A stretch of 10,655 nucleotides of DNA from contig JAEEGU010000129.1 of assembly GCA_016280485.1 (NCBI GenBank), forward strand, positions 1 through 10,655. The letters are read 5' to 3'. This stretch comes from Bacillota bacterium (lineage in GTDB: Bacteria; Bacillota; Clostridia; Peptostreptococcales; Anaerovoracaceae). This document shows, in pieces, positions 1 through 6,139 of this stretch. The position numbers and the translations under genes are program-made. The notes under the pieces are model-generated. The model ran no database searches. It was not told the DNA's origin and was given only the letters and a program-made list of their open reading frames with translations. Every line of letters begins with the position of its first letter. The stretch's first letter is position 1.

Positions 1-94
1 AAGGGTTTCCGAATGTGTCTGTCATTGCGGAAAGCATCGCGCTGTTTACTTCGTCATATTGGCGCGTTGTCGCGCTGTTATCAAGATATATCAA
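1..94 (-). CDS. Cysteine desulfurase (NifS/IscS type), N-terminal fragment cut by window edge
   Basis: Reading the minus strand from a TTG at 94-92 gives 31 codons beginning MIYLDNSATTR and ending TFGNP, then the window stops. The YLDNSATT opening and the FGNP about 20 residues later are the standard start of class V PLP-dependent cysteine desulfurases (NifS/IscS/SufS fold), which take sulfur from cysteine for Fe-S clusters, tRNA thiolation and cofactors. The TTG start is supported by an AAAGGAG ribosome binding site 6 nt upstream and by the family start matching exactly there; there is no nearby in-frame ATG until codon 20. The PLP lysine and active-site cysteine lie outside the window, so the subfamily cannot be assigned. 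It begins 28 nt after the MATE gene stop on the same strand, so the two may be co-transcribed. Confidence 0.88.
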   Translation of the reverse strand, partial: MIYLDNSATTRQYDEVNSAMLSAMTDTFGNP

Positions 95-100
95 AGCTTT

Positions 101-107
101 CTCCTTT
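101..107 (-). promoter_or_regulatory. Ribosome binding site that sets the TTG start of the cysteine desulfurase
   Basis: The minus strand reads AAAGGAG here, 6 nt before the TTG. It is a strong Shine-Dalgarno match in the short gap after the MATE stop codon and makes the non-ATG start credible. Confidence 0.8.
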
Positions 108-122
108 AACCTGTGCCGCGCA

Positions 123-1499
123 TTAAGCTGCGTCGGTCACAATGTTTATCCATTTTCTGCTGTAAAGGCGCATGTAGCCCATGATGCATTTGCCGACCTC
201 AGAGAGGCATGTGAATGCTACGATTGCAGGCAGGCTCCAGTGCATTACGAGCACGCCGAAGAATGCGAGCCCCACCTGAACGATATTCATACTGAAATCG
301 ATTTTGAACGCGAAAAGTGTATCGCCTCCGGTGCGCATGAACCCGCAAATCATAACGTATCCGAGCATTTTCGGAGTGATTGTGAATGCCCAGACCGCGA
401 GCGCCACATACAGAAGGTCAATCGTTTCCGGCGTAAAGTTGTAAAACCGTATGATGAACGGCCGAATCAGCAGCATTGCCACCGTCATCAGCACATTTAA
501 TACCCAGGTTATCTTTAGCGAAAGCCGCGCAAAATAGTACGATCTTTCGGTTTCGCCGCGCCCAAGGCAGTCTCCGATGATGAAGCCCGTCGCATTGCCC
601 AGTCCAAAGAATATGCACTGGAAGAAGCACGCTACGACCTCCGTTACGCTTACTACCGCAAGCGATTCGGCGCTGATTTTGCCGTAGGCCATGTACACAA
701 ACGACACGCATACTGCCCAGCCTACCTCTGTACCGCAGGCAGGAAGTGCCAGGCGGATTACATCTCCGAAGAGCTTTCTGTCGAAGGAAAGAAGCTCCTT
801 CAGGCTCGCACGCAGAGGGTGGTCCTTTTGCAGATAAACGCAGGCGAACATGCCGATAAGCTCCAGTACTCTTGCGATGATGGTCGCATATCCCGCACCG
901 CGCACGCCAAGCTCCGGAAAGCCGCATTTACCGTAAATGAGGAACCAGTTGAAAAGCGTATTTACGCCCAGCGCCGATGCCGAAATGATTGTCGGAAGCA
1001 CCAGCTTTTGGACGATTCTGCAGTTGTAATTAAGGCAGAAGGTAATGCCCACCAAAAGGTAGGAATACTTTGCAACCTGAATGTACTGTGCGCCCAAATC
1101 GATTACGGATGCATCGTGCGAAAAGAGCCAAATGAGCTGCGGCGCCGTGAACTGTATTCCCAGAATAAAGACAATCGCAGACACAATCGCAACGGAAAAA
1201 TCGATTCCGACGACCTTTCTAACGGTAGTGCGATCGCGAATCCCCCAGAACTGTGAGACATAAACCGCCGCGCCGCTAAAGGTACCGAAGCAGACCTCAG
1301 AGTAAATCATGTAAATCTGATTTGCCGAGCCTACTCCCGCCATTGCAGCCTCGCCCAGGCCTCCGATCATAATCGAATCGATTATGTTTAAGCCCACTGC
1401 TATTAAGTTTTGAAGCATAACAGGAAGCGCAATAAATAATCCCTTTGAAAAGAAATATTTGCGCTCACTGCCTATATCAAGTGTAAGTGAGTTTCCCAT
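123..1499 (-). CDS. MATE family efflux transporter
   Basis: This is a 458-residue polytopic membrane protein, the usual length for MATE (multidrug and toxic compound extrusion) exporters, which use Na+ or H+ gradients to expel cationic drugs and metabolites. Hydrophobic segments run the whole length in two similar halves, compatible with 12 helices. Family-like features are the N-terminal LPVMLQNLIAVGLNIIDSIM helix (about 25-44), the GVRGAGYAT loop (about 198-206), and the second-half GFMRTGGDT loop (about 386-394). The open frame extends six codons further to a TTG at 1517, but that start has no ribosome binding site. The ATG at 1499 has AAGGGA just upstream, so I chose the ATG. The gene follows the rny terminator, so it needs its own promoter; a TTGAGA with a TAATAT 15 nt on (within 1518-1545) is only a weak candidate. 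Substrate cannot be inferred. Confidence 0.9.
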   Translation of the reverse strand: MGNSLTLDIGSERKYFFSKGLFIALPVMLQNLIAVGLNIIDSIMIGGLGEAAMAGVGSANQIYMIYSEVCFGTFSGAAVYVSQFWGIRDRTTVRKVVGIDFSVAIVSAIVFILGIQFTAPQLIWLFSHDASVIDLGAQYIQVAKYSYLLVGITFCLNYNCRIVQKLVLPTIISASALGVNTLFNWFLIYGKCGFPELGVRGAGYATIIARVLELIGMFACVYLQKDHPLRASLKELLSFDRKLFGDVIRLALPACGTEVGWAVCVSFVYMAYGKISAESLAVVSVTEVVACFFQCIFFGLGNATGFIIGDCLGRGETERSYYFARLSLKITWVLNVLMTVAMLLIRPFIIRFYNFTPETIDLLYVALAVWAFTITPKMLGYVMICGFMRTGGDTLFAFKIDFSMNIVQVGLAFFGVLVMHWSLPAIVAFTCLSEVGKCIMGYMRLYSRKWINIVTDAA

Positions 1500-1503
1500 A
1501 CTA

Positions 1504-1509
1504 TCCCTT
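1504..1509 (-). promoter_or_regulatory. Ribosome binding site favouring the ATG start of the MATE gene
   Basis: The minus strand reads AAGGGA, 4 nt before the ATG at 1499. The upstream TTG alternative at 1517 is preceded only by AT-rich sequence with no purine-rich match. Confidence 0.55.
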
Positions 1510-1541
1510 ATTTTCAATATTATTCTATCTCAGCTTTTCTC

Positions 1542-1570
1542 AAAAATCGCCCGGCAAAGATTTGCCGGGC
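1542..1570 (-). terminator. Intrinsic terminator of rny
   Basis: A perfect 10-bp inverted repeat, GCCCGGCAAA / TTTGCCGGGC, with only 2 nt between the arms (so in practice 9 bp and a 4-nt loop), is followed on the minus strand by GATTTTTG. It lies 22 nt beyond the rny stop and before the MATE gene. The plus-strand exit has no T-run, so it should act only on minus-strand transcription. Confidence 0.88.
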
Positions 1571-1592
1571 AATGCATATCATGATTATTAAT

Positions 1593-3134
1593 TTATTTAG
1601 CGTAATCTACGGCTCTGGTTTCTCTGATGACATTAACTTTAATCTGTCCGGGATACTCCAGTTCGCTTTCGATTTTCTTTGAAATTTCGCGTGCTAAAAT
1701 AACGATCTCTTCATCGTTCATTTCCTCAGGCTTTGCAATAACTCTGATTTCGCGGCCTGCCTGAATAGCAAAGGACTTGTCAACACCCGGTGTGGTGTTT
1801 GCAATCTCTTCGAGCTTTTGCAGTCTCTTGATGTATGTGTCAAGAGTTTCACGGCGTGCACCCGGTCTTGCTGCGGAGAGCGCATCGGCTGCTGCAATGA
1901 GAACAGCCTCCATGCTCTTTGGCTCGTAGTCGCCGTGGTGTGCCGCCATCGCGTTGATAACCGCCTCGGATTCCTTGTACTTTTTGAGCACATCGATACC
2001 GATGTCAACGTGCGTACCCTCTACCTCGTGGTCGAGTGCCTTGCCAATATCGTGCAGGAGACCTGCGCGCTTTGCAAGCTTTACATCCATACCAAGCTCG
2101 CCTGCCATGAGGCCTGCAAGGTGGGAAACCTCTACGGAGTGCTTTAATACGTTCTGACCGTAGGAGGTTCTGTATTTCAGGCGACCGATGAGTTTAACAA
2201 GCTCAGGGTGAAGATTGTGAATGCCGCATTCAAATGTGGCCTGTTCACCCTCTTCTTTGATGATGTTGTTAACCTCTCTTTCAGCCTTTTCAACCATCTC
2301 TTCGATTCTTGCAGGATGAATACGACCGTCCACGATTAACTTTTCGAGGGCAAGTCTTGCGATTTCTCTGCGTACAGGATCGAAGCCTGAGAGAATTACA
2401 GCCTCAGGAGTATCGTCGATGATGAGCTCTACGCCCGTCATTGTTTCGATAGCTCTGATATTTCTGCCCTCACGGCCGATGATTCTGCCCTTCATTTCGT
2501 CGTTAGGCAGAGGTACTACGGAAACCGTAGATTCCGCAACGTGGTCCGCTGCACATCTCTGAATGGCTCCCGTTATGATTTCTTTTGCCTGTTTGTCGGC
2601 ATCCTCCTTTGCCTTTGCGATGATTTCCTTTGTCATGAGGCCTGCTTCGTAGCGAACCTCTTTTTCGCAATTTGCAAGGAGAATCTGCTTTGCATCCTCG
2701 ATTGAATAACCGCTGATGCGTTCGAGCTCTTCCATCTGACGCTCAAGAACCTTTTCGATTTCCTTGTTCTTTTCGACGATGGCCTGCTCTTTGTTTGCGA
2801 TGTTTTCTTCTTTGCGCTCAATGTTTTCGAGCTTGCGGTCGATGGACTCCTCTTTCTGGATGAGTCTCTTTTCGGAGCGCTGGATTTCAGCTCTTCTCTC
2901 CTTTACATCTCTGTCCGCTTCGCTGCGAATACGATGAGCCTCTTCTTTTGCTTCAATTGTTATTTCCTTTTTGATTGACTCTGCTTTGTTTTCAGCATCT
3001 TGTATCAGATTTCTGGCTTTTACCTCGGCGCTGCCGATAGTCTTTTCTGCCGTATTCTTTCTGAGTATATATCCAACCAAAAGTCCCAGGACTAAGGTGA
3101 CAATTGCAATCAAAATAGCTGCAACCGGTGACAT
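1593..3134 (-). CDS. rny: Ribonuclease Y
   Basis: RNase Y is the membrane-anchored endoribonuclease that initiates bulk mRNA decay in many Firmicutes. The 513-residue length is near the family norm (about 520). Order of domains: one N-terminal membrane helix (about 5-23); a long charged coiled coil rich in Glu, Lys and Arg (about 30-185); a KH RNA-binding domain (about 205-275) with the GRIIGREGRNI loop at about 217-227; and an HD hydrolase domain with the metal-binding pair H361-D362 in LLHDIGKALD, plus AAHHGD at about 397-402. The C-terminal segment (about 450-513) matches the family tail. The ATG start has an excellent AAGGAGGT site 6-7 nt upstream. It is transcribed divergently from rodA and ends at its own terminator, so it is probably monocistronic. 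Confidence 0.97.
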   Translation of the reverse strand: MSPVAAILIAIVTLVLGLLVGYILRKNTAEKTIGSAEVKARNLIQDAENKAESIKKEITIEAKEEAHRIRSEADRDVKERRAEIQRSEKRLIQKEESIDRKLENIERKEENIANKEQAIVEKNKEIEKVLERQMEELERISGYSIEDAKQILLANCEKEVRYEAGLMTKEIIAKAKEDADKQAKEIITGAIQRCAADHVAESTVSVVPLPNDEMKGRIIGREGRNIRAIETMTGVELIIDDTPEAVILSGFDPVRREIARLALEKLIVDGRIHPARIEEMVEKAEREVNNIIKEEGEQATFECGIHNLHPELVKLIGRLKYRTSYGQNVLKHSVEVSHLAGLMAGELGMDVKLAKRAGLLHDIGKALDHEVEGTHVDIGIDVLKKYKESEAVINAMAAHHGDYEPKSMEAVLIAAADALSAARPGARRETLDTYIKRLQKLEEIANTTPGVDKSFAIQAGREIRVIAKPEEMNDEEIVILAREISKKIESELEYPGQIKVNVIRETRAVDYAK

Positions 3135-3140
3135 TTAAGC

Positions 3141-3148
3141 ACCTCCTT
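3141..3148 (-). promoter_or_regulatory. Strong ribosome binding site of rny
   Basis: The minus strand reads AAGGAGGT, essentially the perfect complement of the 16S rRNA 3' end, 6 nt before the rny ATG. It suggests efficient translation. Confidence 0.85.
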
Positions 3149-3193
3149 CTCAATATTTTTTTGTATTTTATATTACGCAAAATTAAATTAATC

Positions 3194-3223
3194 TTGATAT
3201 ACTCATACAAAATATATTATAAT
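3194..3223 (+). promoter_or_regulatory. Sigma-A promoter of rodA
   Basis: TTGATA (3194-3199), an 18-nt spacer and a perfect TATAAT (3218-3223) predict a start near 3230 and a leader of roughly 34 nt before rodA. The -10 lies inside a 12-bp palindrome (3214-3225), which also supplies the -10 of the rny promoter on the other strand. Seen in sequence; activity is inferred. Confidence 0.75.
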
Positions 3224-3245
3224 ATTTTGGCGGACATTATGTCAA
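3216..3245 (-). promoter_or_regulatory. Sigma-A promoter of rny
   Basis: On the minus strand a perfect TTGACA (plus 3240-3245) is followed by an 18-nt spacer and a perfect TATAAT (plus 3216-3221). Transcription would start near 3209, giving an rny leader of about 75 nt. The -10 overlaps the rodA -10 by four bases. A second, weaker minus-strand candidate is TTGTAT (3205-3210), 17 nt, TTTAAT (3182-3187). Confidence 0.75.
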
Positions 3246-3263
3246 GCATGTAAAGGGCAAAGT

Positions 3264-4370
3264 ATGAACTATTTTATCAATTTATTAAAAAACTTAGACA
3301 AAGCGTTAATAATCCTGGTCGGCTTCTTTGCAATCATCAGTGTAGTGATGATAGGATCAACCTCTTACGTCGACCATTTCGTGTTCACGCGTGATGTCTT
3401 GGTTCAGATAATAGCTTACGGACTTGGGTTTGTGTGTCTGGTATTTGTCATCACGATAGATTACAAGACCTACGAACCCATTTATAAATGGATATACGGT
3501 ATTTCAATCGCATTTCTTTTGACGGTTTACATCCCGGGACTCGGCCGTGAGGATTACGGCTCGCGCTCCTGGATAAACCTCCGGGTAACCACGCTCCAGC
3601 CGAGCGAATTTGTAAAGATTACATTCATCATACTGATGGCGGTCTATCTCTCAAAGCACCGTGACAGCCTAGACACCCTATGGGGCATCATAAAGGCGGC
3701 TCTGTTCGGCGCCCCTTTCATCGTAATCGTGTTAAAGGAGGACTTGGGCTCCGCCATCGTTTTCTGCGTCATCTGGGTCTGCATGGTATTCTTTGCAGGT
3801 GTTGACTACAAGCTTTTCGCAAAGCTTGCGGCAATTTTCATTTTGATGATTCCGCTCGCCTACCGCTTTATGGCATCTCACCAAAAGGACAGAATCGACG
3901 CTTTTCTGCATCCTGACAATCTGTCACTCCCGGGCAACTATCAGGTTTTCCAGAGCAAGATTGCCATAGGCTCAGGCGGACTCTGGGGCAAGGGCCTTTT
4001 CCAGGGTACGCAAAAGGGACTTGACTTCTTGCCCGTACAGAAATCAGACTTCATCTTTTCCGTTATCTGCGAAGAGCTGGGGCTGATCGGCGGCTTTGTC
4101 CTGATTGCCCTCTTTGCTATTTTCCTTTATAGAATGGCGGTAATCGCAAACAATTCAATTGACCTCTACGGAGCGCTGATTGCAATGGGCTTTATCGGAA
4201 GCTTCGGTTTCCAGATCTTCGAAAACATTGCCATGTCAATGGGTATCATGCCGGTAACGGGCATCACCCTCCCGTTCATATCATCGGGCGGTTCATCTGT
4301 TCTCGCCTCTATGATCGGACTGGGGCTTGTCCTGTCGGTCGGCATGCGATCGAAACAGATTAACTTCTGA
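3264..4370 (+). CDS. rodA: SEDS peptidoglycan glycosyltransferase RodA
   Basis: RodA polymerises lipid II into glycan strands during side-wall elongation, working with a class B PBP under MreBCD. The protein has 368 residues (usual for RodA) with about ten hydrophobic helices. Signature segments are GSRSWINL and LQPSEFVKI (about 99-119), KEDLGSAI (about 158-165), QSKIAIGSGGLWGKG (about 230-244), KSDFIFSVICEELG (about 260-273) with the conserved aspartate at about 262, and GITLPFISSGGSS near the C-terminus. RodA and FtsW are paralogues; the short N-terminus, the absence of an FtsW-like tail and the nearby mre genes favour RodA. The ATG follows AAAGGG at a suitable distance. It is the only plus-strand gene here, diverging from rny and converging on the Y1 nuclease gene with only 10 nt between stop codons. 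Confidence 0.93.
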   Translation: MNYFINLLKNLDKALIILVGFFAIISVVMIGSTSYVDHFVFTRDVLVQIIAYGLGFVCLVFVITIDYKTYEPIYKWIYGISIAFLLTVYIPGLGREDYGSRSWINLRVTTLQPSEFVKITFIILMAVYLSKHRDSLDTLWGIIKAALFGAPFIVIVLKEDLGSAIVFCVIWVCMVFFAGVDYKLFAKLAAIFILMIPLAYRFMASHQKDRIDAFLHPDNLSLPGNYQVFQSKIAIGSGGLWGKGLFQGTQKGLDFLPVQKSDFIFSVICEELGLIGGFVLIALFAIFLYRMAVIANNSIDLYGALIAMGFIGSFGFQIFENIAMSMGIMPVTGITLPFISSGGSSVLASMIGLGLVLSVGMRSKQINF

Positions 4371-4380
4371 CAAAAGCACA

Positions 4381-5184
4381 TCAATATTCCAATTTGTATA
4401 TGATTGTCCGGCTCACACCCGTGAGCCTCGATATTTGAGACGCTGTAATTCCGAGAGCGCGCATTTCACGGATGAGCATATTTCTACTCTTAATGCTCAT
4501 TTTGTTAATCGCTCTCGGAGTTTTTATATTCAGGCGTCTGCTCAAAAAAATCGAGACCCGTTCATCACTTTCCACGGAATTGTTGTCGATATCCATTCCT
4601 ATGATGTCATCACTACGGGAAACAAACTCGTAAAACCCTTCAAAGCCTCTGAGCATATCAAGCGCCGGCGTTGTCGTTACAGGCACATAAGTGTCCTCTT
4701 CGCTCACGCCCGGCCCTCCTTCGCTTCTACCGTTTATCCCTTCACTTGCCGACTTAAACGCTAAGAAGCTGCTCCACTTAAAGCTGTCAAAGGCTCCTAT
4801 CCCTGAGTTTTCGGGGTCCTTATGTATATAGCGTAGCACGCTCAGATAGTAATCTCTGTTCCTGATAGGCTCATGTCTGAACCTCCCCTGAAAGAGCGAT
4901 CCACTCCGCAAATGCCTGTAATTATAATAGCTCACATAACGCGAGGCCAGCTTTTGAATAAAGGCACTCAGGCAGTCACCCTGCACGAAAACGAGCAGGT
5001 GAATATGATTATCCATAAGGCAGTAAGCGTGAAGCTCGATGACATATTCATTTATACTCTCGGAAAGCAGCTCAAGGAACTTCTCCCTGTCCTCGTCGTC
5101 GACAAACACCGGAACCTCGGTAATTCCTCTCAAAATAACGTGATTGTAATTTGCTCTGTTTGCTCTTCTTAATGTTCTGGGCAT
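4381..5184 (-). CDS. REP-associated tyrosine transposase-like Y1 HUH nuclease with C-terminal HTH
   Basis: The protein has 267 residues. The N-terminal Y1 domain (about 1-125) carries the metal-binding HUH triad as NHIHLLV with H60 and H62. About 25 residues on lies a tyrosine-rich helix (Y83, Y86, Y87, Y89) followed by RSGSLFQGRF, the RAYT/IS200-type block that should hold the nucleophilic tyrosine; I cannot say which one it is. A charged linker (about 145-175) leads to a C-terminal helix-turn-helix, ASQISRLTGVSRTIIYK (about 248-264). Such enzymes nick single-stranded DNA hairpins and are often single-copy and domesticated rather than mobile. The frame opens 7 codons earlier, but AAGGAGG lies 7 nt before the ATG at 5184, which I take as the start. 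It is convergent with rodA, downstream of minD, and has its own promoter. No flanking duplication or IS ends were found. Confidence 0.88.
   Translation of the reverse strand: MPRTLRRANRANYNHVILRGITEVPVFVDDEDREKFLELLSESINEYVIELHAYCLMDNHIHLLVFVQGDCLSAFIQKLASRYVSYYNYRHLRSGSLFQGRFRHEPIRNRDYYLSVLRYIHKDPENSGIGAFDSFKWSSFLAFKSASEGINGRSEGGPGVSEEDTYVPVTTTPALDMLRGFEGFYEFVSRSDDIIGMDIDNNSVESDERVSIFLSRRLNIKTPRAINKMSIKSRNMLIREMRALGITASQISRLTGVSRTIIYKLEY
4450..4526 (+). terminator. Nested inverted repeat inside the Y1 gene; possible rodA terminator
   Basis: The outer arms TCCGAGAGCG (4450-4459) and CGCTCTCGGA (4510-4519) are a perfect 10-bp pair. They enclose perfect 8-bp arms ATGAGCAT (4472-4479) and ATGCTCAT (4493-4500). 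On the plus strand the outer stem runs straight into GTTTTTAT, as in an intrinsic terminator; the minus strand has no T-run after the stem. It lies 80 nt past the rodA stop, where no other terminator is visible, so ending rodA mRNA is the likeliest role. The long loop makes it an atypical terminator. A structural target for the Y1 nuclease is the alternative. Confidence 0.5.
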
Positions 5185-5190
5185 AGAATA

Positions 5191-5198
5191 ACCTCCTT
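5191..5198 (-). promoter_or_regulatory. Strong ribosome binding site that sets the Y1 nuclease start
   Basis: The minus strand reads AAGGAGGT, 6 nt before the ATG at 5184. It overlaps the codons that would encode the first residues from the upstream ATG at 5205, so the downstream ATG is the better start. Confidence 0.8.
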
Positions 5199-5235
5199 CT
5201 CTCATTTACCCCCATACTTTTTCATCGTTTCCTTT

Positions 5236-5264
5236 ATTTTACATTCCTTTTCATAGTTTGTCAA
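5236..5264 (-). promoter_or_regulatory. Sigma-A promoter of the Y1 nuclease gene
   Basis: The minus strand has a perfect TTGACA (plus 5259-5264), a 17-nt spacer and TAAAAT (plus 5236-5241). The predicted start is near 5229, about 45 nt before the ATG. It lies downstream of the mre-minD operon terminator, so this gene appears to be transcribed on its own. Confidence 0.78.
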
Positions 5265-5290
5265 CCATTTTTTACCAGCTAAACATAAAA

Positions 5291-5336
5291 AATAAAACGG
5301 CGCCCTTCCCGCCCAAAAGCGGATACAAAGCGCCGT
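5291..5336 (-). terminator. Intrinsic terminator of the mre-PBP2-minD operon
   Basis: The 7-bp arms ACGGCGC (5297-5303) and GCGCCGT (5330-5336) enclose a second short stem, CCGC (5309-5312) with GCGG (5319-5322). On the minus strand the hairpin is followed by TTTTATTTTTT. It starts 15 nt beyond the minD stop. The plus-strand exit (AATTTTCTTTATTT) is also T-rich, so weak two-way action is possible. Confidence 0.85.
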
Positions 5337-5351
5337 AATTTTCTTTATTTC

Positions 5352-6089
5352 TTATTCGTTATTTCTGCCGGTGTAGAGAATGCGGTCTGCTATATTACTG
5401 AAATTCTCGGTAATGTAGCTGTCCGGCTTGCACACAATCGGTACGCCGTTGTTCGCCGCAATCATGATGTTTTCATCATACTGGATAAAGCCGTAAAGCT
5501 CGGACTTGATGATTTCGGTAATCTCGTTGATGTTCGGCACGAGCCCCGCGCTCATCACCTCTCCGATCACCTTGTTGACAACATAGCCTCTCTCCTCTAT
5601 GCCAAGCTGCGCAAGCGCCGTGTTCACCATGTCTGCATCACGAAGCGCTGCATATTCCGGCGCCGTCACGATTACCGCACTGTCAGCTCCCGCAGCTGCA
5701 AGCACGAAGCCGTCGTCGATGCCCGAAGGCGAATCAATGAGCACGTAGTCAAAGCTGCCCTTCAGCTTTTCGCACAGAACCTGCATGTGCAGCGGCGTGA
5801 TGTTGCCGTCGTCACGATGCGGCGGTGAAGGCATGAGGCAAAGGCTGTCGAAACGCTTGTCGCGGATTAAAGCCTGCTTGATGCGGCAGACTCCGCTTAC
5901 GACATCGGAAACATCGTAGACCACGTTGTTTTCGAGGCCGAGGTAGAGGTCGAGGTTTCGAACGCCCATATCCATATCTATTAAAGCTACGCTGTAGCCA
6001 CGCAGTGCCAGGGTCGCGCCGAGGTTCGCCGTAAAGACGCTCTTGCCGGTGCCGCCCTTTCCGGAGGCTATTACGATTACTTTACCCAT
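5352..6089 (-). CDS. minD: MinD-like ATPase lacking the membrane-targeting tail
   Basis: This is a ParA/MinD-superfamily P-loop ATPase; MinD normally binds the membrane as an ATP dimer and recruits MinC to block FtsZ rings away from midcell. Seen here: a deviant Walker A, SGKGGTGKS, with signature lysine K11 and K16; IDMDMGVRNLDLYLG (about 37-51) with D38 and D40, diagnostic of MinD rather than ParA; and Walker B VLIDSPSGID (about 116-125). Length is 245 residues against about 265-270 for typical MinD. The protein ends ...ADRILYTGRNNE without the usual amphipathic C-terminal helix (E. coli KGFLKRLFGG). AGGAG lies 9 nt before the ATG. No minC separates it from the PBP2 gene (50-nt gap) and no minE follows. 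It could still act in division, or have become a soluble or partner-anchored ATPase. Confidence 0.87.
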   Translation of the reverse strand: MGKVIVIASGKGGTGKSVFTANLGATLALRGYSVALIDMDMGVRNLDLYLGLENNVVYDVSDVVSGVCRIKQALIRDKRFDSLCLMPSPPHRDDGNITPLHMQVLCEKLKGSFDYVLIDSPSGIDDGFVLAAAGADSAVIVTAPEYAALRDADMVNTALAQLGIEERGYVVNKVIGEVMSAGLVPNINEITEIIKSELYGFIQYDENIMIAANNGVPIVCKPDSYITENFSNIADRILYTGRNNE

Positions 6090-6121
6090 TTCTCTTTACT
6101 CCTGAATTATTTTAACGTCTT

Positions 6122-6130
6122 ATTATAACA
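6122..6130 (-). promoter_or_regulatory. Candidate extended -10 promoter in front of minD
   Basis: The minus strand reads TGTTATAAT, an extended -10 (TGn plus perfect TATAAT), in the 50-nt gap between the PBP2 and minD genes. No good -35 is seen 17-18 nt upstream (TTTTAA), which extended -10 promoters can tolerate. Start near 6115 would give a leader of about 26 nt. It would let minD be expressed beyond read-through from the mre operon. Confidence 0.5.
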
Positions 6131-6139
6131 CAAAAGGCC

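Noticed and set aside
15..500. 161-codon plus-strand open frame at the left end
   Set aside because: It lies antisense to the cysteine desulfurase start and the MATE gene, has cysteine/histidine-rich low-plausibility composition, and no domain; the minus-strand genes explain the sequence.
418..927. 169-codon minus-strand open frame
   Set aside because: It is an alternative frame within the MATE gene, with composition typical of out-of-frame translation.
1500..1548. Promoter for the MATE gene (TTGAGA, 15 nt, TAATAT)
   Set aside because: The spacer is too short and the -10 weak; kept only as a remark, since the gene must have some promoter after the rny terminator.
3239..3253. Four-codon upstream open frame (M-S-S-M-stop) in the rodA leader
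   Set aside because: It has no convincing ribosome binding site and contains the rny -35 on the other strand; too short to support a regulatory claim.
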